Under the pieces are notes generated by a model. It did not search any database. It was not told the DNA's origin and saw only the letters and a program-made list of their open reading frames with translations. A DNA stretch of 54,667 nt from Eubacterium sp. (GTDB lineage Bacteria > Bacillota > Clostridia > Lachnospirales > Lachnospiraceae): NCBI GenBank assembly GCA_003486385.1, contig DNFT01000009.1, positions 1 through 54,667 on the forward strand. The letters run 5' to 3'. Below, one piece after another: positions 8,947 through 18,250 of the stretch. Positions within the stretch are counted from its first letter, which is position 1; the number at the start of each line of letters is the position of its first letter. Made by a program: the position numbers and the translations under genes.

Positions 8947-9909
8947 TTAACCCTTAACCGCACCTAACATAATACCTTTTTCAAAGTATCTCTGAAGGAA
9001 CGGATATACCAGAAGAATAGGTATGATTGTTACCATTGATACCGTATACTTGATTACCTTCATGTTCATCTGCTGCTGCATTGCCGCTGTTGCCGCTGTT
9101 GTGTTATTCATAATACTGTCAAGGTTACTTGAGGAGTTGAGGTATACATACAATCTGTGCTGCAGCGTATAGAGCTTAGGACTGTTCTGCATGTAGATAA
9201 GTGAATCGGTAAACGAATTCCAGTGACCTACAGCACCGAAGATTGTGATTGTGGCAAGTATCGGCTTACACAGCGGAAATACAATCCTTCTGAATACGGT
9301 CATAAATCCCGCACCATCAATATATGCGCTCTCCTCAAGCTCCGCCGGAATTGATTCAATGTATGTCTTGACAAGAATTATGTTATACGGTGCCACAATT
9401 CCCGGAAGAATATATACAAGGTAGTTATCCGTAAGTCCCAGCATGAGGAAGTTCAGATATACAGGAATGATACCTGCATTAAAGTACATTGTAATAACGA
9501 GGAATCTGTACCATAGCTTTCTGTGCCACATCTCCTGCTTAGTAACAAGGTATCCTGCAAGAGCTGAGGCAAGCACCATGAGGAATGTTCCTATAAGTGT
9601 TCTTGAAACCGATACAAGAAATGCATTTCCAAGGTCATTAACCTGAAGCATCGCAGCATAGTTGTGGAAATTGATTCCTACCGGATAAAAGTTAATTTTT
9701 CCCGCACGTACCAGATCATTTGATGAAATCGTATTGATGAACAGGTAGTAGAATGGGAAAAAGCATGACAATGTAAACAATCCGAAAAACAGGTAGTTTA
9801 ATATATTGAATACAATGTCTGATGGTTTTAATTTGTACTGCTTTTTATGTTTTTTGTAATAGGCCTTCTCGGCTCTCTCATCAAGCCTTTCCTGCTTTGT
9901 CTTAGCCAT
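8947..9909 (-). CDS. CUT1 carbohydrate ABC permease (LplC/YtcP-like)
   Basis: 320 residues with six predicted membrane helices and the inner-membrane-component loop EESAYIDGAGFMTVFRRIVFP, which contacts the ATPase (EAA motif: E-SA-IDGAG-----RI--P). The C-terminal RYFEKGIMLGAVKG is a hallmark of LplC/YtcP permeases. It is the second permease of the importer, 11 bases downstream of the first, with GGAGG before its ATG. Together with the other permease it should form the heterodimeric channel for oligosaccharides. Confidence 0.95.
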   Translation of the reverse strand: MAKTKQERLDERAEKAYYKKHKKQYKLKPSDIVFNILNYLFFGLFTLSCFFPFYYLFINTISSNDLVRAGKINFYPVGINFHNYAAMLQVNDLGNAFLVSVSRTLIGTFLMVLASALAGYLVTKQEMWHRKLWYRFLVITMYFNAGIIPVYLNFLMLGLTDNYLVYILPGIVAPYNIILVKTYIESIPAELEESAYIDGAGFMTVFRRIVFPLCKPILATITIFGAVGHWNSFTDSLIYMQNSPKLYTLQHRLYVYLNSSSNLDSIMNNTTAATAAMQQQMNMKVIKYTVSMVTIIPILLVYPFLQRYFEKGIMLGAVKG

Positions 9910-9920
9910 GTTCCCACCTC

Positions 9921-11372
9921 CTATACAATACTCTCGCCACGGATAGCTTTTGAAATTCCGTTAGCTACAAAGAGCAAGATTACACTGACAATAGTCTTAA
10001 CCATACCTACAACAGTTGAGAGAGGTATGAGTCCTCCGCTGATACCCAGCTTATATACATAGAGATCAAGTACTTCTATAGTTCCTGAGTTGTTAGCTGT
10101 CTCGAATACAAGGTACTGATCCATACCATTGCTGAGGATTCCGGCAACAGCCATAAGAAGGAGTACACAGTATGTAGGAAGAAGTCCCGGAAGTGTTATG
10201 TACCACATCTTCTGGAATCGTCCGGCTCCATCGACCGTAGCTGCCTCATAGAGCTGTACATCTATACCGGAGATAGCTGCTATGTAAATGATTGCGCTCC
10301 AGCCTGTTCCCTTCCACATGCCCCACGCAAGCATCTTGAACCATGTTCCGTTATCACCCATCAGATAGTTTGTTGCGTGATTAGAACCTGTAATCATCGT
10401 GAGGAATCCGTTTAAGAAACCATCTGTTGAGAAGATTGCATAAGCTATAGCGTATACTAAAACCCAGCTTATGAAGTTAGGAATGGTTGTAAATGTCTGT
10501 ACAAACTTTCTGAACCATGTACACTTAATCTCCGAAATAAATATCGCGAATACCATCGGAACCCAGCTTGTTGCAATTCCAAGTCCACTCATTACCAGAG
10601 TGTTACGAAGAACTCTCACGATATCTCTTCTCGTTGCGGCATTGTTAAAAAGATACTTAAACCATTTAAAACCTACAAAATTATCTGCTGAAAGAGTTCC
10701 ACCTGCAGAATAATCGAAGAATGCGTATCTCCATCCAAACAGTGGCAGATAACAGAATATGAATGCCAGCATTGCGAATGGAAGAAACATGAGAAACAAT
10801 CTGTACTTCGTCTGCATCTCCATCTTATCTGTTCTGGCTGCTCTTGGCAGTACAATAAGATTTAAAACTGCCATTGCGAGCTGTATCACTACAATACCCA
10901 GAAATAAAAACCATCCTGCTGCGAATGCAGGGACAACCTTCTCTGGTCTGCTGCATACAGCCATCTCATTATAACCTAATAAAAGAAATATAAGTCCTGC
11001 GCCTTCAAAGGCTGAGCCAGCCAGTGAAATGATATTGCTCAGGTTCTTCATTTTAAGATTTCCAAGTGATACACAGGAGCCTCCGGCACATACTGCAATG
11101 CCTATGCATATAAGCATGCTTCCCACAAAAATAAATGTGTAAGCGCTCTGTGATACCCAGCCCTGACGAATAGCTCGTCCGGCTCCGCTAATAAGACTGT
11201 CGTATGACACGCCTGCCGTAAATACCGAAAGATTCTTACTTATCAGTGCTGAAAAACGTCCCGGATTGACTGCCGGAAGAAACATCATAAACACGGACAG
11301 AAGTGACACTAAGCGTGACACGTAATAGAACTTATTAGCTGTTTTCTCTCTTTTGCTAATTGCTTCGTTCAT
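9921..11372 (-). CDS. CUT1 carbohydrate ABC permease (LplB/YteP-like), long form
   Basis: 483 residues, against about 300-320 for typical LplB permeases. The extra ~170 N-terminal residues hold several hydrophobic helices (for example around residues 15-35, 75-95, 115-130 and 145-165). The C-terminal two thirds is a standard permease: FRFLMFLPFAMLAF-like start, EAA loop YEAATVDGAGRFQKMWYITLP, and a Lys/Arg-rich end. The ATG follows AAGGAGG. It is the first gene of the importer operon; its upstream region holds AT-rich promoter-like sequence (TATAAT on the minus strand near 11435) and a 32-bp palindrome. Long forms of this permease occur in Lachnospiraceae; the function of the extra helices is unknown to me. 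Confidence 0.92.
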   Translation of the reverse strand: MNEAISKREKTANKFYYVSRLVSLLSVFMMFLPAVNPGRFSALISKNLSVFTAGVSYDSLISGAGRAIRQGWVSQSAYTFIFVGSMLICIGIAVCAGGSCVSLGNLKMKNLSNIISLAGSAFEGAGLIFLLLGYNEMAVCSRPEKVVPAFAAGWFLFLGIVVIQLAMAVLNLIVLPRAARTDKMEMQTKYRLFLMFLPFAMLAFIFCYLPLFGWRYAFFDYSAGGTLSADNFVGFKWFKYLFNNAATRRDIVRVLRNTLVMSGLGIATSWVPMVFAIFISEIKCTWFRKFVQTFTTIPNFISWVLVYAIAYAIFSTDGFLNGFLTMITGSNHATNYLMGDNGTWFKMLAWGMWKGTGWSAIIYIAAISGIDVQLYEAATVDGAGRFQKMWYITLPGLLPTYCVLLLMAVAGILSNGMDQYLVFETANNSGTIEVLDLYVYKLGISGGLIPLSTVVGMVKTIVSVILLFVANGISKAIRGESIV

Positions 11373-11545
11373 CTTGATACCTCCTTGCTTTATGATTACA
11401 TTATATATTTTTAATCATTTTTTTAATACAGTCATTATAAGTTCAAAATTACATTCATTTTTTGCAGTGTAATTTTAAGCTCATAAATCATCTGATTCCA
11501 CAGCAAAAAGCCAGTAATATTCTCAATGTTTCCCGCTTGCAGCAC

Positions 11546-11577
11546 ATATGCTTCCAGCATATATGCTGGAAGCATAT
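11546..11577. promoter_or_regulatory. Perfect 32-bp palindrome upstream of the transport operon
   Basis: Each half is ATATGCTTCCAGCATA and the centre lies between 11561 and 11562, with no loop. It lies 174 bases upstream of the first permease ATG and 28 bases from the terminator of the upstream gene. It lacks a T-run on either side, so an operator or cruciform is more likely than a terminator. The rest of the 11373-11688 gap is AT-rich with no ORF. Confidence 0.6.
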
Positions 11578-11605
11578 ATAAAATTGATTCAGTGCTTCCT
11601 GAGCC

Positions 11606-11645
11606 AAAAAAACTGCCGCCCGGAAATTACTTGCCGGACGGCAGT
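11606..11645 (-). terminator. Rho-independent terminator after the repeat surface protein
   Basis: On the minus strand arms 11633-11645 and 11611-11623 (AACTGCCGTCCGG and its complement, one mismatch) enclose a nine-base loop, followed by a run of seven T. Confidence 0.9.
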
Positions 11646-11688
11646 TAAATGTGTCTGGTATTATCAGGAAAAATCCGTAAAATTATCC

Positions 11689-13518
11689 TTACTTTTTCTT
11701 CTTAACTGCTACAACAACGATTGCTGCAACAACAACTACTGCTGCAACGATAGCAATAATAACACCTACTGATACACCGCCATTGGATGCCTCAGCATTT
11801 GCATTAGCTGCTGTAGTTTCAGGAGCTTCACTCTTAGTCTCTGTGGACTGTGAAGTTGCTTCTGTTGCTGCTGTGTCACCACTTGCTGCTGCATCAGGGT
11901 TATCGTAAGCTAAACCTGATACTGTGAATGTAACCTCAATGTCCATACCTGCTGATAATGTGTATGCGAACTCATTATCTGCCTTAAAGCCGTCATTGTA
12001 TGTATTGATAAGAAGAGCCTTGATGTAATCCTTGGTATCAGGATCCTGGAAGGCGGTATCGAAATCATATACACTCTTGCCACCCATCTTAACCTTGATA
12101 TCTGTAAGCTCTACGCCCTTATCAAGAGGAATATCTGTTGAAAGGAATAAGAGGTTAAGTGTCTCTGCATCATCTGCAAAATCAACACCCGTGAGAGATA
12201 CCGTGTATGTACCGTTTCCCTTGATAACGGCATCACTGATTGTACCTGTTCTTACAACTTCATCATTGCCGTTCCAGCCTGTAATCTGGTCAAACTCAGG
12301 AGTTCCAAGACCATAGCTGTCATTCCATGCGTTACGGAATGAGTAAGCTGCTGTCTGGACACCGATGTATACGTTGAACTCGCCGTTAGCGTCGAATTCA
12401 CCATTGCCCGCTGCTGCCTCGCCTGCCTCAGCATTCTTGCCAAAATCAGAAACTGTAAATGTAACCTCTACAGACTGAACACCTGCAAGGTCATCCGTTG
12501 ACAAAAGTCGTGCTGTCGCATCTGCAAGATTGCCGTCTGCGATACGCTGGTCAAGGTGATTGTCATCACCTGCTGTTGCTGTCGCATCAGGGTCATTGTA
12601 TTCATTGTAGATGTTAACTCTCGTATCTACACCGGCACCGTCTGCAGAGCATGTGTAGCTTGGTCCCTGAAGTGCAATCTCCTTACCGTTAATCTTGATG
12701 CTATCGATTGTGAGCACACATGCCGTACCCATAAGTGCCTCACCGTTTGGAACCTCAAGTGCATTATAAGCTCCGAGATCCTGTGCCTCTGCGGCTGTCA
12801 TGGATACTGTGTAGGTTCCGTCACCTGTGATTGTGGCATCCACATACTCTGCCTCATATTCGCCCCAGCTCTCGTTGTTGATGGTAAGATGTGCCACCGC
12901 CTCTGTAGCTCCATCCGTTTTTTCTGCCTGCTCGGCAGCACCGCCTGCTGTACCGAAGCCTGATACCGTGAAATTAACTACCATAGATGTAACACCTGCA
13001 ATCTGCTCCGATGTGAGGATGCGTGCTGTTGCATCTGCAACATTTCCCTCTGCTACACGGCAGTCAGCGTGCTTGTCATCACCTGCTGTTGCTGTCGCAT
13101 CAGGGTCATTGTATTCATTGTAGATGTTAACTCTCGTATTGACACCTTCGCCGTCTGCCGAACATGTGTAGCTTGAACCCTGAAGTTCTGCAGCCTCACC
13201 GTTGATTTCGATTGAATCAACCGTAAGAACAGCACCTGTTCCGAGAACGCTCTCACCATTTACAACCTCAAGTGCGTTAAAAGCTCCAAGGTCAACAGCT
13301 TCTGCGGCTGTCATGGACACTGTGTAGGAGCCGTCTCCCGTAATCTCCGCATTGCCCCACTCCGCATCAAAGTCAGCCCAGTCCGCTGTGTTAAGGTTCA
13401 GATATGCTGTACCGTCAGGAAGTGACGATGTGTCCTGACCTGCAAGTACCGGAACCGCATTGGAAAGGACAAGTGTTCCGGCAAGAATGCTTGCCAATAC
13501 TTTTTTGAACTTTCTCAT
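11689..13518 (-). CDS. Secreted surface protein with three beta-rich repeat modules and C-terminal membrane anchor
   Basis: 610 residues from the ATG at 13518, which has an ideal AAGGAGG nine bases upstream; an upstream ATG in the same frame has no ribosome site. A signal peptide (MRKFKKVLASILAG...) is followed by two highly similar modules with a 171-residue period, then a divergent third. Each module has an early aromatic Trp/Tyr, a G-GTYTVS strand, a central LTIDSIKINGK-like strand and a closing V-FTVSGFG/LAY strand. A Ser/Thr/Ala-rich linker leads to a membrane helix and KKKK tail. No catalytic motif is visible. The third module resembles the beta module of the neighbouring GH5 cellulase, so a glucan-binding role is inferred; I know no named family for it. 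It lies between the transporter operon and the sensor kinase. Confidence 0.88.
   Translation of the reverse strand: MRKFKKVLASILAGTLVLSNAVPVLAGQDTSSLPDGTAYLNLNTADWADFDAEWGNAEITGDGSYTVSMTAAEAVDLGAFNALEVVNGESVLGTGAVLTVDSIEINGEAAELQGSSYTCSADGEGVNTRVNIYNEYNDPDATATAGDDKHADCRVAEGNVADATARILTSEQIAGVTSMVVNFTVSGFGTAGGAAEQAEKTDGATEAVAHLTINNESWGEYEAEYVDATITGDGTYTVSMTAAEAQDLGAYNALEVPNGEALMGTACVLTIDSIKINGKEIALQGPSYTCSADGAGVDTRVNIYNEYNDPDATATAGDDNHLDQRIADGNLADATARLLSTDDLAGVQSVEVTFTVSDFGKNAEAGEAAAGNGEFDANGEFNVYIGVQTAAYSFRNAWNDSYGLGTPEFDQITGWNGNDEVVRTGTISDAVIKGNGTYTVSLTGVDFADDAETLNLLFLSTDIPLDKGVELTDIKVKMGGKSVYDFDTAFQDPDTKDYIKALLINTYNDGFKADNEFAYTLSAGMDIEVTFTVSGLAYDNPDAAASGDTAATEATSQSTETKSEAPETTAANANAEASNGGVSVGVIIAIVAAVVVVAAIVVVAVKKKK
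12058..13400 (-). repeat. Tandem coding repeat, 513-bp period (171 codons)
   Basis: Within the surface protein gene, long nearly identical stretches recur 513 bases apart, for example around 12568-12630 and 13081-13143. Near-identity at the DNA level indicates recent duplication or gene conversion. The third module (about 11920-12400) is clearly older. Confidence 0.8.
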
Positions 13519-13638
13519 AGATAAAACCTCCTTAAAATATTTGCTAAAGGGTATGCGTAACCCACCCTCAGCGTTTAACCTTATTCTATTCCAAGGATAA
13601 AAATAAAAAAACATTGTATTTTTTACATTTTTTACACT

Positions 13639-15459
13639 CTAATTTTTACTTTTATTAGGCAAAATGACAGTAACCATCGTTCCCTCTCCCTCCACGCTGT
13701 CAATATTCACTCCATACCCATTGCCATAGCACAGCTTGATTCTCTGGTCAATATTTGACATGCCTATACTTGAATGTTTGGATATGCTGTCCTCCTTAAG
13801 ACTGTTTCTGACTTCTTCAAGCTGTTTTTTTGTCATTCCGTTGCCGTTGTCCGACACTTCTATAATAAGACAGCCGTCGCCTGAATCCGTATTGCCCTGT
13901 ACTGCCGTCCCTTCCGTTCCGTTTATTTTTTCATATATGTGTATCTTGATATATCCTGTCCCATCTACACCCTCGAGTCCATGAACAACTGCATTCTCAA
14001 CAATAGGCTGTAAAAGCAGCGGAAGAAGCATATACTCCTGTGTGTCAATCCCATCATCCACAGCGAGAGTATAATTGACCCTGTCATCAAATCTTATCTT
14101 CTGGATTTTAATGTATGTATCTATATGTTCAAGCTCATTTGCAAGCGTTGTATATGTGGTTCCTATATTGACAAGCACATACCGTAAAAGCTTTCCAAGA
14201 AGCTTTATCCCGGTTGCGACCTCCCTGTCCCCTGCCGTAAACGCCTTCATTCTGAGCGTCTCAAGGGTATTATACAGAAAATGCGGATTTATCTGGCTGG
14301 CAAGCATCTTAAATTCCATCTCCTGCTGTTCATTCTGCAGCTGCTTCTCATTTAACATCGCCTCATACATGGCGACCTTCTGCTGCTCTATGGTGTCAAC
14401 CATCACAAGCAGATCCCCATAGGCCTGCTGTAATTCATAGCTTCCGGAAAAGCTTTTGAGAATATTGTAGTCCTCATTGCTCGCCTTGTGCATCTCGTCT
14501 CTGAGCGTATTAACCTGGCTTACGAAATTATGCGAGAACTGTATCATGAACACCGCAGGAACCACAAGCGCAACAATAACTATCAGCAAGGATATATACA
14601 GGGTCTTCATAATACTCCATATTGCCTTTTTGTCAATTGTTGTCACGTACAGATTCGTGTCCGACACCTTTAAGGACTGTGAACCTATCTCAACAAGACT
14701 GTCCACACCTTCAAAATCATCCATAAATTTTTCTGAATAGTATTTTTCCGTCCGATTCACCTCAAAAGGCAGCTTTTTTCCATAGTAGCTTCTCTTGTTA
14801 CTATAAAATATTTCGCTATCAGCAAAGGTTATCAGGGTTATATATTCACTGTCTCCAAGCCTGCTTTCAAGATAATTCTCACTCACCTTTATCACCATGA
14901 TTGCCTCGCAGCTGCTTCCAAGGACTGTTATCTTTCTTACAAGCGAATAGCTGTACTCGACATTCTTATAGCTGTTCGGTTCCACTATAAGCTGATAAAA
15001 CGGGCTGTACTGTGAAACAGCCTTCTGATACCAGTCCTTAGCCTTTATCTCATCCGTTACTGTCTTAAAATATTTAAAGTCCGACGCATACGGTGTTGTG
15101 GTATATATCGTTATGCTGCCTATCTGGCTATAATTCTGCACAAATGAATCTATAAGCGTATATGCCCTCGCGGCATCCCGGAATTCAATCTCACTTCCAT
15201 ATTTGCCGCCAAGCACTTCTACCGTCCTGCTGTCATAGGCAATACTGTCGGATATATTGTATATCTGGTCGCTGACCTCCTTCATTATCTTTTTAGATGA
15301 GTTATTGCTGCCATGTAAAAGATCCCTGTGATGATTTAACAGCATATTATATGTATTAAGTATAAGAAAAACACCAAGTGCAAGCACCGGTATCACCACC
15401 GCACACACATACACGATATTAAACTGTTTTCCTATCTTCATTTTGTTAAAAGAAATCAT
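13639..15459 (-). CDS. YesM-type sensor histidine kinase
   Basis: 606 residues. A first membrane helix (about 14-36), an extracytoplasmic sensor region (about 40-275), a second helix (about 282-305) and a HAMP-like/coiled-coil linker precede the kinase core. The phospho-acceptor is His393 in QINPHFLYNTLETLR (His_kinase family). The ATPase part shows LQPIVENAVVHG, DNGNGM and GMSNIDQR. This is the YesM architecture that senses extracellular sugars and phosphorylates YesN-type regulators; the only one here is at 1754-3307. ATG follows GAGG. It may be cotranscribed with the surface protein 120 bases downstream, where AT-rich sequence and a weak hairpin before AAGGAGG also allow an independent promoter. 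Confidence 0.94.
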   Translation of the reverse strand: MISFNKMKIGKQFNIVYVCAVVIPVLALGVFLILNTYNMLLNHHRDLLHGSNNSSKKIMKEVSDQIYNISDSIAYDSRTVEVLGGKYGSEIEFRDAARAYTLIDSFVQNYSQIGSITIYTTTPYASDFKYFKTVTDEIKAKDWYQKAVSQYSPFYQLIVEPNSYKNVEYSYSLVRKITVLGSSCEAIMVIKVSENYLESRLGDSEYITLITFADSEIFYSNKRSYYGKKLPFEVNRTEKYYSEKFMDDFEGVDSLVEIGSQSLKVSDTNLYVTTIDKKAIWSIMKTLYISLLIVIVALVVPAVFMIQFSHNFVSQVNTLRDEMHKASNEDYNILKSFSGSYELQQAYGDLLVMVDTIEQQKVAMYEAMLNEKQLQNEQQEMEFKMLASQINPHFLYNTLETLRMKAFTAGDREVATGIKLLGKLLRYVLVNIGTTYTTLANELEHIDTYIKIQKIRFDDRVNYTLAVDDGIDTQEYMLLPLLLQPIVENAVVHGLEGVDGTGYIKIHIYEKINGTEGTAVQGNTDSGDGCLIIEVSDNGNGMTKKQLEEVRNSLKEDSISKHSSIGMSNIDQRIKLCYGNGYGVNIDSVEGEGTMVTVILPNKSKN

Positions 15460-15581
15460 GCCAAACCTCGTTCTGTATTTTGATTATTCTAATATATCAC
15501 ATTCCCTCTACAGTCCACAACATACAAAAAATGATGTAAACAGCTAAAAAAAATATGGTAGTTATTTTTTCATGGCTACTA

Positions 15582-15587
15582 TATAAT
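15582..15587 (+). promoter_or_regulatory. Probable -10 box of the GH31 gene
   Basis: TATAAT at 15582-15587 is 73 bases upstream of the ATG. The matching -35 position (TAGTTA) is poor, which suits an activator-dependent promoter such as one driven by the YesN-type regulator. Confidence 0.45.
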
Positions 15588-15659
15588 CATTCTGTAGGAT
15601 TTTTCCTAACAGTTAATTACGCAGCTATATAATTTTAATTAAGGATCAGGAGGTATAAA

Positions 15660-17954
15660 ATGAAATTCTCTAATGGTTGCTGGCTTGAGAAGGAAGGCTG
15701 TTCCTGCTTCTCACCTCAGGAAGTATATTTTACCAGGATTGAAAAGAACAAGGTCACACTGTGTGCACCTACAATAAGAATAATCACAAGAGGCGATACC
15801 CTCGGAAGCATCAACCTTACGGTTGTAATCACCTCACCTGCTAAGGGTGTCATAAGAGTACAGACCTGTCATCATGCAGGAATGTCGGCAAAGAGCCCTG
15901 CATTTGAGCTGAATACAAGCGAAGACAACATGAGCGTGACCGAGACGGATGAGCTCATCACAATAGCAAGCGGTGATCTGTCCCTTGAGATTACCAAGCT
16001 TCCTTGGAGCATTACATATAAGCACAAGGGAAGAGTTCTCTCTAAGAGCGGAAGAAAAGACCTCGCACTGATGAAAACCGACTGGAAGGGTTATGCTTAT
16101 GACAAGGGTGACTACACAGATACATACATCAGACAGCAGCTTTCAATGGGCGTAGGTGAACTTTTATACGGTTTTGGCGAGCGCTTCACTCCTTTTGTGA
16201 AGAACGGTCAGTCAATCGACATCTACAATCAGGACGGCGGAACAAGCACCGAGCAGTCCTACAAAAACATACCGTTTTACGTTTCCAACAAGGGCTACGG
16301 TGTGTTCGTAAATCACCCTGAGAAGGTATCCTTTGAGGTTGGCACAGAGATGGTTACGAAGGCAGAGTTCTCTGTTGAGGGAAGCTATCTCGACTACTTC
16401 TTTATCGACGGACCATCCATGAAGGATGTACTTGTAAAGTACACAGACCTCACCGGCAAGCCTTCACTTCCGGCACCTTGGACCTTCGGACTGTGGCTTT
16501 CCACATCGTTTACAACCAACTACGACGAAAAGACTGTAATGAGTTTCATCGACGGCATGCTTGACCGCGGTATTCCTCTCAGGGTTTTCCACTTCGACTG
16601 CTTCTGGATGAAGGAATTCCACTGGTCCGACTTTGTATGGGATGAGCGTGTATTCCCGGATCCTGAGGGAATGTTAAAAAGAATAAAAGCTAAGGGACTT
16701 AACATCTGTGTATGGATCAACTCCTATATCGGACAGGAATCCGTGCTCTTTGCTGAAGGTGTTGAGAAGGGCTATTTTGTAAAGAGAACCAACGGCGATG
16801 TATGGCAGTGGGATATGTGGCAGCCGGGAATGGCACTTGTCGACTTCACAAATCCTGAGGCGTGCAGATGGTTCCAGAGTAAGCTCGAGGTGCTTCTCGA
16901 CATGGGCGTCGACTGCTTCAAGACCGATTTCGGTGAGAGAATCCCTACCGAGGATATCATGTACTTCGACGGCTCAGACCCTAAGAAGATGCATAACTAC
17001 TATACATACCTCTACAACAAGTGCGTATATGAGCTTCTTGAGAGAAAGCGCGGCAAGGGTGAAGCTGTTCTTTTTGCCCGCTCCGCTACCGCAGGCGGAC
17101 AGAAGTTCCCTGTTCATTGGGGCGGTGACTGCTGGTCCGACTACGAGTCCATGGAGGAGAGCCTTCGCGGCGGTCTTTCACTGTGCATGTCCGGCTTCGG
17201 CTTCTGGAGCCATGATATAGGCGGTTTTGAAAGCACCTCCACACCTGACGTATACAAAAGATGGGCAGCCTTCGGTCTGTTAAGCTCCCACTCACGTCTG
17301 CACGGAAGCTCCTCCTACCGCGTACCTTGGGCATACGATGAGGAGGCTGTCGATGTAGTCCGCACCTTCACATTGTTAAAGGCTTCACTTATGCCTTACC
17401 TCTACCGCAACGCAATCTATGCTTCACAGACCGGTATTCCTATGATGAGAAGCATGGTACTTGAATTTACGGCTGACCGCAACTGTTCATATCTCGACAA
17501 GCAGTACATGATGGGCGACAGTCTCCTCGTTGCACCGGTTTTCAACGACGAGAGCATTGCAGAGTACTATCTGCCTGCCGGCACATGGACTAACTACTTC
17601 ACCGGAAAGAAATACACAGGCGGCTGCTGGTATTCAGATAAATGCAGCTACCTTGAGATTCCTCTTTTCGTCAAGGAGAACACCATCGTGGCAGTCAATA
17701 CTGACGCTGACCGTCCTGACTATGACTATGCTGACAATGTAACCTTCCGCGTATATGAGCCATCGGACTGCACAACAACAGTCTATGACATGAAGGCAAA
17801 CGCCGACACCACAATAAGTGTCAGAAAGTCCGGCAACGAACTCACAATAACCATCACCGGAACAAAGAAGTGCAATGTCGAATTAGTCAACCTGGCAACA
17901 GAGACCGACCTCACAGGACTTACCGCCGGAACATATACTGTTACGGTTAAATAA
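15660..17954 (+). CDS. GH31 alpha-xylosidase, YicI type
   Basis: 764 residues, close to the 772 of E. coli YicI, with ATG preceded by AGGAGG. The N-terminal beta-sandwich leads to the catalytic barrel with nucleophile Asp423 in FKTDFGERIP and acid/base Asp490 in WGGDCWSD. FKTDFGE rather than WLDMNE is the sub-family mark of YicI-like alpha-xylosidases, which remove alpha-1,6-xylose from the non-reducing ends of xyloglucan oligosaccharides. No signal peptide is present, so it acts in the cytoplasm after import. It is divergent from the kinase and next to the GH5/ABC locus, which supports a xyloglucan-oligosaccharide role. The isoprimeverose-type substrate is inferred from family, not visible. 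Confidence 0.93.
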   Translation: MKFSNGCWLEKEGCSCFSPQEVYFTRIEKNKVTLCAPTIRIITRGDTLGSINLTVVITSPAKGVIRVQTCHHAGMSAKSPAFELNTSEDNMSVTETDELITIASGDLSLEITKLPWSITYKHKGRVLSKSGRKDLALMKTDWKGYAYDKGDYTDTYIRQQLSMGVGELLYGFGERFTPFVKNGQSIDIYNQDGGTSTEQSYKNIPFYVSNKGYGVFVNHPEKVSFEVGTEMVTKAEFSVEGSYLDYFFIDGPSMKDVLVKYTDLTGKPSLPAPWTFGLWLSTSFTTNYDEKTVMSFIDGMLDRGIPLRVFHFDCFWMKEFHWSDFVWDERVFPDPEGMLKRIKAKGLNICVWINSYIGQESVLFAEGVEKGYFVKRTNGDVWQWDMWQPGMALVDFTNPEACRWFQSKLEVLLDMGVDCFKTDFGERIPTEDIMYFDGSDPKKMHNYYTYLYNKCVYELLERKRGKGEAVLFARSATAGGQKFPVHWGGDCWSDYESMEESLRGGLSLCMSGFGFWSHDIGGFESTSTPDVYKRWAAFGLLSSHSRLHGSSSYRVPWAYDEEAVDVVRTFTLLKASLMPYLYRNAIYASQTGIPMMRSMVLEFTADRNCSYLDKQYMMGDSLLVAPVFNDESIAEYYLPAGTWTNYFTGKKYTGGCWYSDKCSYLEIPLFVKENTIVAVNTDADRPDYDYADNVTFRVYEPSDCTTTVYDMKANADTTISVRKSGNELTITITGTKKCNVELVNLATETDLTGLTAGTYTVTVK

Positions 17955-18000
17955 TTACAGTTATACAGTTAAATAAATAGATTCATTTTAGCAGGCGATA

Positions 18001-18250
18001 TCTTCCGGTATCTGCCCAGCAAATGAAATAATGTGCTCAAGGGCAGAGAAAACGTCCGTATATCGTGACGTTCTCTGCCCTTACTTGTTGAAAAAATAGT
18101 TTTAGGCAGAGAAAAATAATATTTTTTCTATAAAACAGCCATTTTTCTCAGTCCAAAGTATAAATTATCAGATGTTTGGGCAGACACAATAACCCGGTCA
18201 AATAAAAAATTCTGCCCTTGGGGCAGGAATTTCCTGTCAAGGGCAGAAAT
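18001..18250. repeat. Non-coding region with six TCTGCCC/GGGCAGA boxes in nested inverted repeats
   Basis: Exact boxes lie at 18011-18017, 18041-18047, 18074-18080, 18178-18184, 18211-18217 and 18241-18247, in both orientations. The pair at 18039-18083 extends to a stem of about 16 pairs (AAGGGCAGAGAA with TTCTCTGCCCTT) and could end the GH31 transcript, though no T-run follows. The pair at 18209-18249 extends to ATTCTGCCCTT with AAGGGCAGAAT and encloses a smaller GGCAGGAA/TTCCTG hairpin. The gap 17955-18260 has no gene. A decayed MITE-like element or structured RNA would both fit. Confidence 0.65.
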
